A stretch of 5,977 nt of DNA from assembly GCA_023424135.1 (NCBI GenBank), contig JAFAEH010000328.1:1-5977 (forward strand), given 5' to 3'. Below the pieces are notes generated by a model that saw only the letters and a list, made by a program, of their open reading frames with translations, did not search any database and was not told the DNA's origin. The translations under genes were made by a program, and so were the position numbers. Origin of the DNA: Actinomycetes bacterium (lineage in GTDB: Bacteria > Actinomycetota > Actinomycetes > Actinomycetales > Cellulomonadaceae). Position 1 is the stretch's first letter. Each line of letters starts with the position of its first letter. Positions 1-5,604 of this stretch are shown here, one piece after another.

Positions 1-1
1 G

Positions 2-3000
2 TCCCCGGTCGCGACGGCCCAGCCCGCGACGGCGCCCTACGCGCAGGCCGCGGCACCGCGGCGCGCCGACGGGGACGCCGAGCAGGCGGTCGACGACGTG
101 CAGAAGCTGCGGGGGCCCGCCGCGCGCGTCGTGACGAACATGGAGGCCTCGCTCGAGGTCCCGACGGCCACGAGCGTGCGGGCGGTCCCGGCCAAGCTCA
201 TGGTCGACAACCGGATCGTCATCAACAACCACCTCGCCCGCGGGCGCGGCGGCAAGGTGTCCTTCACGCACCTGATCGGCTTCGCGCTGGTCGAGGCCGT
301 GGGCGAGATGTCGGCGATGAACGCGTCGTACACGCTCGTCGACGGCAAGCCGGGCGTGCTGCAGCCCGCGCACGTCAACCTGGGCCTCGCGATCGACCTG
401 GCCAAGCCGGACGGCACGCGCCAGCTCCTCGTGCCGTCGATCAAGAAGGCCGAGACGCTCGACTTCGCGCAGTTCTGGACCGCGTACGAGGACGTCGTGC
501 GCCGCGCCCGCAACAACAAGCTCACGGTCGACGACTTCGCCGGCACGACGATCTCGCTGACCAACCCCGGCACGATCGGCACCGTGCACTCGGTGCCGCG
601 CCTCATGCAGGGCCAGGGCACGATCGTCGGCGTCGGGGCGATGGACTACCCGGCCGAGTTCGCGGGCACGTCCGACGAGCAGCTCAACCGCATGGGCGTC
701 TCGAAGGTCCTGACGATCACGTCGACCTACGACCACCGCATCATCCAGGGCGCGCAGTCCGGCGACTTCCTGCGGATCCTCGGGCGCAAGCTGCTCGGCG
801 AGGACGGGTTCTACGACCGCGTGTTCGCGGCCCTGCGCGTGCCGTACGAGCCGGTGCGCTGGGTGCGGGACGCGAACCACGACCCGGACGCCGAGGCGAT
901 CAAGCCGGCCCGCATCGCCGAGCTCATCCACGCCTACCGCTCGCGCGGGCACCTCATGGCGGACACCGACCCGCTCGCGTACCGCCAGCGCAAGCACCCC
1001 GACCTGGACGTGCAGAACCACGGCCTGACGCTGTGGGACCTGGACCGCACGTTCCCCACGGGCGGGTTCACGGGCAAGACCCGTGCGACGCTGCGCGACG
1101 TGCTGGGCCTGCTGCGCGACTCGTACTGCCGCACGGTCGGCGCCGAGTACATGCACCTGCAGGACCCGCGGCAGCGCCGCTGGCTGCAGGAGCGCCTGGA
1201 GTCCGGGTACGCGCGCACACCGCGCGAGGACCAGCTGCGCATCCTGCGGCGCCTCAACGCGGCCGAGGCGTTCGAGACGTTCCTGCAGACCAAGTACGTG
1301 GGCCAGAAGCGGTTCTCGCTCGAGGGCGGCGAGTCGCTCATCGCGCTGCTCGACGCGATCCTGTCGCGCGCCGCCAACGGCGGCCTCGACGAGGTCGGCA
1401 TCGGCATGGCGCACCGCGGTCGCCTCAACGTGCTCGCGAACATCGCCGGCAAGTCCTACGGGCAGGTGTTCAGCGAGTTCGAGGGCAACCAGGACCCCAA
1501 GTCGGTCCAGGGCTCGGGCGACGTGAAGTACCACCTCGGCACCGAGGGCGTGTTCACGGCCGAGTCGGGCGCGACCACCGCGGTGTACCTGGCCGCGAAC
1601 CCGTCGCACCTCGAGGCGGTCGACCCGGTGCTCGAGGGCATCGTGCGCGCCAAGCAGGACCGCATCGACCTGGGCGGCGACGGGTTCTCCGTGCTGCCGA
1701 TCCTCATCCACGGCGACGCGGCGTTCGCCGGCCAGGGGGTCGTGTTCGAGACGCTCAACCTCGCGCAGCTGCGCGGGTACCGCACGGGCGGGACGATCCA
1801 CGTCATCGTCAACAACCAGGTCGGGTTCACCACGGGCCCGTCGTCGTCGCGGTCCTCGCAGTACGCGACCGACGTGGCCAAGGGTCTGCAGGTGCCGATC
1901 TTCCACGTCAACGGGGACGACCCCGAGGCCGTGGTACGCGTCGCCGAGCTCGCGTTCGAGTACCGCGAGCAGTTCGACCGCGACGTGATCATCGACATGG
2001 TCTGCTACCGCCGCCGCGGCCACAACGAGGGCGACGACCCGTCGATGACGCAGCCCCTGATGTACAACCTCATCGAGGCCAAGCGCTCGGTCCGCAAGAT
2101 CTACACCGAGACGCTCGTGGCCCGCGGGGACATCACGCTCGAGGAGGCCGAGCAGGCGCTGCGCGACTACCAGGCGCAGCTCGAGCGCGTGTTCACCGAG
2201 ACCCGCGAGGACGGCTGGACCCCGCCGCCGGCGGACGTCGAGACCGTCGCGGGCCTCGAGCGACCCGAGTCGCAGCTCGAGGACGCGGGCGTCATGGTCG
2301 GCTGGCAGACGGCCGTGCCGGCGTCGGTGCTGGCGCGCATCGGCGCCGCTCACGTCAGCCCGCCCGAGGGCTTCACGGTGCACCCGAAGCTCGCGCAGCT
2401 GCTCGCCAGGCGCGACCAGATGAGCCGCGACGGCGCCGTCGACTGGGGCTACGGCGAGATCCTCGCGTTCGGCTCGCTGCTGATCGAGGGCACGCCGGTA
2501 CGCCTCGCCGGGCAGGACTCGCGCCGCGGCACGTTCGTGCAGCGGCACGCGGTCCTGCACGACCGCGAGACCGGCGCCGAGTGGACGCCGCTGCTGTACC
2601 TGTCGGGTGACCAGGCCAAGTTCTGGGTGTACGACTCGTCGCTGTCGGAGTACGCCGCGCTCGGCTTCGAGTACGGCTACTCGGTGGAGCGTCCCGACGC
2701 GCTCGTGCTGTGGGAGGCGCAGTTCGGCGACTTCGTCAACGGCGCGCAGACCGTCATCGACGAGTTCATCTCCTCCGCCGAGCAGAAGTGGGCGCAGCGC
2801 TCGTCGGTCGTGCTGCTGCTCCCCCACGGGTACGAGGGCCAGGGGCCCGACCACTCGTCGGCGCGCATCGAGCGGTTCCTGCAGCTCGCGGCCGAGGACA
2901 ACATGACGATCGCGCAGCCGTCGACGCCCGCGTCGCACTTCCACCTGCTGCGCCGTCAGGCGTACCAGCGTCCGCGCCGGCCGCTCGTGGTGTTCACGCC

Positions 3001-3460
3001 CAAGTCGATGCTGCGGCTCAAGGCGGCGACGTCGGACGTGCAGGACTTCACGTCGGGCACGTTCCGGACCGTGATCGGCGACGAGCTCGCGTCGGCCAAG
3101 GCCGACCAGGTGACGCGCGTGCTGCTGTGCTCGGGCAAGGTCTACTGGGACCTGCTCGCGCACCGCGTCTCGTCGGGCGACCAGCAGACCGCGATCGTGC
3201 GCTTCGAGCAGCTCTACCCGTTCGAGCCCGACGCGATCCGCGAGGCCCTCGCGCCGTTCGACGGCGCCGAGCTGGTGTGGGTGCAGGACGAGCCGCAGAA
3301 CCAGGGCCCGTGGACGTTCGTCTCCACGCACCTGCCGCAGATCGTCGAGCGCCCGCTGCGCGTCGTGTCCCGTCCGGCGTCGGCGTCGCCGGCCGCCGGC
3401 TCGGCCAAGAAGCACGCGGTCGAGCAGAAGGAGCTCGTCGCCACGGCGTTCCGCCGCTGA
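2..3460 (+). CDS. kgd: 2-oxoglutarate decarboxylase/dehydrogenase E1 fused to E2 succinyltransferase domain (5' partial)
   Basis: This is the actinobacterial Kgd/OdhA/SucA-type enzyme. It is a cytosolic thiamine-diphosphate (ThDP) enzyme that decarboxylates 2-oxoglutarate and, with partner subunits, makes succinyl-CoA in the TCA cycle. The frame is open from base 2, giving 1152 residues. The known mycobacterial protein is about 1230, so roughly 75-100 N-terminal residues are missing. The first 30 or so visible residues are an Ala/Pro/Gln-rich linker. An E2-type acyltransferase domain follows (about nt 98-840), with LEVPTATSVRAVPAK and DHRIIQG (731-751). No lipoyl domain is seen. The E1 part begins near PYEPVRW (about 841) and includes HGLTLWDLDR, FLQTKYVGQKRFSLEG and GMAHRGRLNVLAN. 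The ThDP motif runs from GDAAFAGQGV to VNNQ (1712-1819), followed by CYRRRGHNEGDDPSMTQP. The C-terminal part carries LSGQDSRRGTF, FISSAEQKW and KKHAVEQKELV. No disruption is visible. In this family activity is controlled by an FHA protein (GarA/OdhI) and by acetyl-CoA; no such gene is in the window. Confidence 0.97.
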   Translation, partial: SPVATAQPATAPYAQAAAPRRADGDAEQAVDDVQKLRGPAARVVTNMEASLEVPTATSVRAVPAKLMVDNRIVINNHLARGRGGKVSFTHLIGFALVEAVGEMSAMNASYTLVDGKPGVLQPAHVNLGLAIDLAKPDGTRQLLVPSIKKAETLDFAQFWTAYEDVVRRARNNKLTVDDFAGTTISLTNPGTIGTVHSVPRLMQGQGTIVGVGAMDYPAEFAGTSDEQLNRMGVSKVLTITSTYDHRIIQGAQSGDFLRILGRKLLGEDGFYDRVFAALRVPYEPVRWVRDANHDPDAEAIKPARIAELIHAYRSRGHLMADTDPLAYRQRKHPDLDVQNHGLTLWDLDRTFPTGGFTGKTRATLRDVLGLLRDSYCRTVGAEYMHLQDPRQRRWLQERLESGYARTPREDQLRILRRLNAAEAFETFLQTKYVGQKRFSLEGGESLIALLDAILSRAANGGLDEVGIGMAHRGRLNVLANIAGKSYGQVFSEFEGNQDPKSVQGSGDVKYHLGTEGVFTAESGATTAVYLAANPSHLEAVDPVLEGIVRAKQDRIDLGGDGFSVLPILIHGDAAFAGQGVVFETLNLAQLRGYRTGGTIHVIVNNQVGFTTGPSSSRSSQYATDVAKGLQVPIFHVNGDDPEAVVRVAELAFEYREQFDRDVIIDMVCYRRRGHNEGDDPSMTQPLMYNLIEAKRSVRKIYTETLVARGDITLEEAEQALRDYQAQLERVFTETREDGWTPPPADVETVAGLERPESQLEDAGVMVGWQTAVPASVLARIGAAHVSPPEGFTVHPKLAQLLARRDQMSRDGAVDWGYGEILAFGSLLIEGTPVRLAGQDSRRGTFVQRHAVLHDRETGAEWTPLLYLSGDQAKFWVYDSSLSEYAALGFEYGYSVERPDALVLWEAQFGDFVNGAQTVIDEFISSAEQKWAQRSSVVLLLPHGYEGQGPDHSSARIERFLQLAAEDNMTIAQPSTPASHFHLLRRQAYQRPRRPLVVFTPKSMLRLKAATSDVQDFTSGTFRTVIGDELASAKADQVTRVLLCSGKVYWDLLAHRVSSGDQQTAIVRFEQLYPFEPDAIREALAPFDGAELVWVQDEPQNQGPWTFVSTHLPQIVERPLRVVSRPASASPAAGSAKKHAVEQKELVATAFRR

Positions 3461-3477
3461 CCGCGCACCCGACCCGC

Positions 3478-3518
3478 CCGGGTGTGAGAGAGCAACCCGA
3501 TCGCTCTCTCACACCCGG
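3478..3518 (+). terminator. Perfect 16-bp hairpin downstream of kgd, probable terminator
   Basis: The left arm 3478-3493 is the exact reverse complement of 3503-3518, with the loop AACCCGATC between. It begins 17 nt after the kgd stop codon. No T-run follows, so it would be a U-less hairpin terminator or an RNA 3'-end stabiliser, both common in high-GC actinobacteria. The pairing works on either strand, so it could also stop transcripts coming from the regulator. A minor 5-bp stem (GTGGG/CCCAC, 3520-3533) follows directly. The structure is certain from the sequence; the function is inferred from position. Confidence 0.6.
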
Positions 3519-3540
3519 TGTGGGAACCCCCACCCCCTGA

Positions 3541-3575
3541 GGCGCGAGAGAGCAACCCGATCGCCCCCTCACGCC
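3541..3575 (-). repeat. Middle degenerate hairpin, pairing fully only in minus-strand RNA
   Basis: Arms 3541-3553 and 3563-3575 flank the same 9-nt loop as hairpin 1. Three of the 13 positions do not pair on the + strand (C3545-A3571, A3549-C3567, A3551-C3565). In RNA made from the minus strand all three become G-U wobbles, so the 13-bp stem is continuous only in a transcript running out of the regulator gene. The strand is assigned on this basis. It may be a second terminator for that gene or a decaying repeat copy. Confidence 0.5.
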
Positions 3576-3587
3576 CCGGTCTGGGAC

Positions 3588-3636
3588 CACCCCGGTCGTG
3601 AGAGAGCAGCTCGATCGCTCTCTCACGACCGGGGTG
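3588..3636 (-). terminator. Perfect 20-bp hairpin at the 3' end of the regulator gene, probable terminator
   Basis: The left arm 3588-3607 is the exact reverse complement of 3617-3636, with loop AGCTCGATC (3608-3616). Its edge lies 2 nt beyond the regulator stop codon (3639-3641, minus strand), so a transcript of that gene would fold it at once after the stop. No U-tract follows on the minus strand. It is the longest stem of the three and reads equally well from kgd, suggesting a bidirectional barrier between convergent genes. Confidence 0.6.
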
Positions 3637-3638
3637 CG

Positions 3639-4613
3639 TCAGGAGGCGCGCTCCGCGTCGTCGTCGGTGCAGGTGAAGCGCCGCCGGTAGGCCACGGGCG
3701 TCGTCCCCAGGGTGCGCGCGAAGTGGTGACGCAGCAGCGCCGCCGTCCCGAACCCGCAGCGGCGTGCCACCTCGTCGACGGGCGCGTCGCTGCGCTCGAG
3801 CAGCTCCTGCGCACGTGCGACGCGCTGACGGGCCACCCAGGCGGCGGGCGTCGTCCCGGTCTCGGCGCGGAACCGCCGTGCGAACGTGCGCTCGGACATC
3901 AGTGCGCGGGCCGCGAGCCCCGGCACGCCGAGATCCTCGTCGAGGTGGGTGAGCATCCAGGCCAGGAGCGGTGCGAGCGTGTCGGCCTGCGGTGGCAGCG
4001 GCGTCTCGACGTACTGCGCCTGACCGCCGTCGCGCTGCGGCGGCACGACCATGCGACGGGCCACGGCGGTGGCCGCGGCGGCCCCGAGCTCGCGCCGCAC
4101 GAGGTGCAGGCACGCGTCGATGCCGGCGGCGGTGCCGGCACCCGTGACGACCCGGTCGTCCTCGACGAACAGCACGTCGGGGTCGACCGTGGCGGCCGGG
4201 AACCGGCGTGCGAGCTCGGCCGCGTGCATCCAGTGCGTCGTGCAGCGGCGACCGTCGAGCAGCCCCGCCTCCCCCAGCGCGTACGCACCGCTGCAGATGC
4301 TCAGGAGCCACGCCCCGCGGGCGTGCGCGTCGCGCAGCGCGTCGAGGACGTCGTCGGCGACGGCTGCGGGCGGTGCGCCGTACGCCGGGACGACGACGAG
4401 GTCGACGTCGCGCGTCGCCTCGAGCCCGTGCTCCACGACGATCGAGAAGCCGGCCTTCGTCCGCATCGCGGTGCCCGGCCGCGGACCGCACACCCGGAAG
4501 TCGAAGGTGGGGCCGCCGGTGTCGGAGCGGTCGATGCCGAAGACCTCGCACGCGGTGCCGAGCTCGAACGCGGCGGTGTTCGGCAGCGCGAGGACGGCGA
4601 CGGATCGGAGCAC
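3639..4613 (-). CDS. AdpA/GlxA-type transcriptional regulator (DJ-1/PfpI-like domain plus AraC HTH)
   Basis: This is a 324-residue cytosolic transcription factor. The N-terminal part (about residues 1-185) is a class I glutamine-amidotransferase-like (DJ-1/PfpI) fold. Its marks are SVAVLALPNTAAFELG, ACEVFGIDRS, LSICSGAYALGEAGLLDGRR with the elbow cysteine Cys107, then TTHWMH and VVTGAGTAAGIDACLH. The C-terminal part (about 225-315) is an AraC domain with two helix-turn-helix units: LAARALMSERTFARRFR, then PVDEVARRCGFGTAALLRHHF ending TTPVAYRRRF. The order and wording closely follow Streptomyces AdpA, including VVPPQRDGGQ. Arg242 and Arg246 match, as I recall, the AdpA arginines that contact TGGC. 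The GTG at 4613 is preferred because the family usually begins just before xRSVAVL and a leaderless promoter fits; the ATG at 4643 would add 10 residues. Neither start has a good ribosome binding site. It is divergent from the small membrane gene and convergent with kgd. Ligand and targets are unknown; an AdpA orthologue is not proven. Confidence 0.9.
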   Translation of the reverse strand: MLRSVAVLALPNTAAFELGTACEVFGIDRSDTGGPTFDFRVCGPRPGTAMRTKAGFSIVVEHGLEATRDVDLVVVPAYGAPPAAVADDVLDALRDAHARGAWLLSICSGAYALGEAGLLDGRRCTTHWMHAAELARRFPAATVDPDVLFVEDDRVVTGAGTAAGIDACLHLVRRELGAAAATAVARRMVVPPQRDGGQAQYVETPLPPQADTLAPLLAWMLTHLDEDLGVPGLAARALMSERTFARRFRAETGTTPAAWVARQRVARAQELLERSDAPVDEVARRCGFGTAALLRHHFARTLGTTPVAYRRRFTCTDDDAERAS

Positions 4614-4619
4614 CCGTCC

Positions 4620-4648
4620 ACGGTCGCACGGGCTTGGCAGCATTTCAA
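4620..4648 (-). promoter_or_regulatory. Candidate leaderless promoter of the regulator gene
   Basis: On the minus strand TTGAAA (4648-4643, five of six bases of TTGACA) is followed by 17 nt and then GACCGT (4625-4620), which keeps only the conserved A and T of an actinobacterial -10. Six bases later comes the GTG at 4613, so transcription would begin at or next to the start codon. That would account for the lack of a ribosome binding site. The -10 match is weak. Confidence 0.3.
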
Positions 4649-4662
4649 TGCTGAGCGACACT
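4634..4662 (+). promoter_or_regulatory. Candidate promoter of the small membrane protein gene
   Basis: TTGGCA (4634-4639, five of six bases of TTGACA), a 17-nt spacer and GACACT (4657-4662) form a plausible sigma-70-type promoter of actinobacterial style. It would start transcription near 4669 and leave a leader of about 38 nt. The -35 overlaps the first TGGCAG motif, so a protein bound there would probably block this promoter. The match is suggestive only. Confidence 0.35.
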
Positions 4663-4707
4663 TCCGCCACTCGTGGCAGTCTTTCACTGAGCGCAGAGTT
4701 TCTGCCA
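4635..4707. promoter_or_regulatory. Putative regulator operators: TGGCAG cluster with direct and inverted repeats
   Basis: TGGCAG occurs on the + strand at 4635-4640 and 4674-4679 and on the minus strand at 4702-4707. GCCAC-TC-GTGGC (4666-4677) adds an inverted TGGC half-site. The first two hexamers begin an imperfect direct repeat, TGGCAG-NN-TTTCA-CTGAGCG, at 4635-4657 (with ATG inserted before CTGAGCG) and 4674-4693. The adjacent regulator has an AdpA-like reader, and the AdpA consensus as I recall it is TGGCSNGWWY, so TGGC cores are expected; agreement outside the core is poor. The stretch is near 53% GC, lower than the surrounding genes. Autoregulation and co-control of the divergent gene are inferred. 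Confidence 0.5.
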
Positions 4708-4886
4708 TGACCATCGTCTGGATCGCCCTCACGCTGCTGCTCCTCGCCGCCTGGCTCGGCTGGCTCACCGCGCTCGTGCGCGGTGACGGGCTCGGCCACC
4801 GCGAGCCCCCGCGCTCGCACCACGCCTGGGACGACCCCGTCCCGCGCGAGCAGACTCCCCCGCACACGCACGTCGCCGCCCGGTGA
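4707..4886 (+). CDS. Small single-span membrane protein, 59 residues, function unknown
   Basis: The ATG at 4707 opens a 59-residue protein ending at TGA 4884-4886. Residues 4-24 (VWIALTLLLLAAWLGWLTALV) form one hydrophobic segment. The tail is short, polar and rich in Pro and His: RGDGLGHREPPRSHHAWDDP (25-44), then PREQTPPHTHVAAR. With Arg25 after the segment and no charge before it, the positive-inside rule puts the tail in the cytoplasm. The pattern DGxGxRxPPRSHxxW resembles many uncharacterised small actinobacterial membrane proteins I have seen, so it is probably a real conserved gene. The frame stays open upstream, but that part is antisense to the regulator and is not used. The ribosome binding site is weak (CAGAG near 4694-4698). 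It shares its control region with the divergent regulator. I do not recognise a function. Confidence 0.75.
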   Translation: MTIVWIALTLLLLAAWLGWLTALVRGDGLGHREPPRSHHAWDDPVPREQTPPHTHVAAR

Positions 4887-4905
4887 GAGGTCCGCCACCC
4901 CGACA

Positions 4906-4925
4906 CGTCCGTGCCGGACGCACGG
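4906..4925 (+). other. Two overlapping, mutually exclusive small hairpins
   Basis: CGTCCG-TGC-CGGACG (4906-4920) and CCGTGC-CGGAC-GCACGG (4909-4925) are both perfect 6-bp stems that share bases, so only one can form at a time. They lie 19 nt after the small gene's stop. No T-run follows. A weak terminator is possible, but in DNA this GC-rich short stems are common by chance. Confidence 0.2.
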
Positions 4926-4951
4926 AACACCACGCCCGCGCGCCCCGCGCC

Positions 4952-4960
4952 TGCGACACT
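4952..4960 (+). promoter_or_regulatory. Weak candidate extended -10 upstream of the SGNH-like gene
   Basis: TGC-GACACT has a TGN extension followed by the same GACACT hexamer proposed upstream of the small gene. It lies about 50 nt before the start at 5011. No convincing -35 is seen. The alternative is read-through from the small membrane gene. Confidence 0.2.
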
Positions 4961-4993
4961 GCTCCCAGCGCCGGGACCGGCCGGCGCGTGCAC

Positions 4994-5002
4994 GGGCGGG
5001 AG
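4994..5002 (+). promoter_or_regulatory. Ribosome binding site that favours the GTG start at 5011
   Basis: GGGCGGGAG is the only good Shine-Dalgarno-like run here. Its end is 8 nt from the GTG at 5011, a normal spacing, but only 2 nt from the ATG at 5005. This is why 5011 was chosen as the start of the SGNH-like gene. Confidence 0.55.
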
Positions 5003-5010
5003 TGATGGGC

Positions 5011-5604
5011 GTGGCGGAGCTGCGGCTCGCGATCGTCGGCGACGAGCTGGTCGCCGGCGCGGGCGACCCCAAGGGCCTGGGCTGGGTCGGACGCGTCGCC
5101 GCCCGCACACCCACGGCCGACCCGCTCGCGGTCCTGACGCTCGCGGTCCCGGGCGAGACGAGCACCGACCTCGGCTCCCGCTGGGACGGCGAGACCGCGC
5201 GCCGGTTCGCCCCCGACGCCGACAACCGCCTGATCGTCGCGCTCGGCCGCGCCGACGTCGCCGCGGGGCTGTCCCTGGCCCGCAGCCGGCTCAACCTCGC
5301 CAACGTGCTCGACGTCGCCGAGCAGCGCCGCATCCCCGCGTTCGTCATCGGCCCGCCCCCCGGAGACCCCGCCGACGGCGACAAGCTCGCCGAGCTGTCC
5401 GCCGCGCTCGGCGACGTCGCCTCCCGACGCCGCGTGCCCTACGTCGACACCTACACCCCGCTCGCCGCGCACGACCAGTGGCTCGCGGACATGGCGGTCT
5501 CACCACGCCACCTGCCGGGCCAGGCCGGGTACGGGCTCATCGCGTGGCTCGTGCTACACACCGGCTGGAACGCCTGGCTGGGGCTGATGGATGACCAACC
5601 CTGA
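5011..5604 (+). CDS. SGNH/GDSL-hydrolase-like protein lacking the catalytic serine (probable pseudoenzyme)
   Basis: The product is 197 residues (199 if the ATG at 5005 is used), about the usual size of a single-domain SGNH hydrolase. It has no signal peptide, so it is cytosolic. Numbered from the GTG at 5011, block I reads IVGDELVAGAGDP with Glu12 where the GDS serine nucleophile should be (codon GAG, 5044-5046). Block II keeps a glycine (AVPGETSTDL, Gly48). Block III is GRAD (79-82), where the family has GxND, so the oxyanion asparagine is Ala (codon 5251-5253). Block V is SPRHLPGQAGYG, where DxxH is expected: the Asp is Ser (codon 5500-5502) and His167 remains. The other fold hallmarks are intact (SRLNLANVLDVAEQRRIP, FVIGPPP, GYGLIAWLVLHTGW), and the frame is undamaged. 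Lipase or esterase activity is therefore unlikely by the classical mechanism; a binding role or altered chemistry is possible. The 3' end overlaps the next gene by 14 nt. Confidence 0.85.
   Translation: MAELRLAIVGDELVAGAGDPKGLGWVGRVAARTPTADPLAVLTLAVPGETSTDLGSRWDGETARRFAPDADNRLIVALGRADVAAGLSLARSRLNLANVLDVAEQRRIPAFVIGPPPGDPADGDKLAELSAALGDVASRRRVPYVDTYTPLAAHDQWLADMAVSPRHLPGQAGYGLIAWLVLHTGWNAWLGLMDDQP

Larger units (their letters stand above)
3478..3636. repeat. Array of three related hairpins between convergent genes
   Basis: Three copies of a core (GAGAGAGC, a 9-nt loop ending CGATC, then GCTCTCTC or a degenerate form) lie in the same orientation, with loop centres near 3498, 3558 and 3612. 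The loop is AACCCGATC in the first two copies and AGCTCGATC in the third. Outer stem sequences differ between copies, yet pairing is perfect in copies 1 and 3. The array fills nearly all of the 178-nt gap between the kgd stop and the regulator stop. A REP-like or repeated-terminator element is the likeliest reading. No coding sequence is credible here. Confidence 0.85.

Noticed and set aside
98..100. GTG as a true start of kgd
   Set aside because: The frame is open to the window edge with a typical linker before it, and the family is longer, so the start lies outside the window.
1033..2610. Long + strand open frame inside kgd, 525 codons
   Set aside because: The translation is an Arg/Ala/Pro/Gly-rich shadow with no domain, fully inside the well-supported kgd frame. 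High-GC DNA keeps alternate frames open.
3048..3626. Minus-strand frame with repeated RERSGCSL-type peptides, as a repeat protein
   Set aside because: The peptide repeat is only the translated DNA hairpin array, followed by an antisense shadow of kgd.
3478..3636. CRISPR array
   Set aside because: There are only three units, each an extended palindrome with degenerate copy 2, and the spacers are short, C-rich and uneven; no cas gene is near.
3214..4629. Long minus-strand open frame spanning the kgd end, the hairpin array and the regulator
   Set aside because: It has low-complexity Arg-rich sequence, reads through the hairpins as a repeated peptide, and competes with the regulator frame, which has clear domain motifs.
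3723..4706. Upstream extension of the small membrane protein's + frame
   Set aside because: It is antisense to the regulator and lacks recognisable sequence; the protein-like part begins at the ATG at 4707 with the membrane span.
4614..5384. Upstream extension of the regulator frame on the minus strand
   Set aside because: It would run antisense across the small membrane gene and half of the SGNH-like gene; the family N-terminus begins near 4613-4643.
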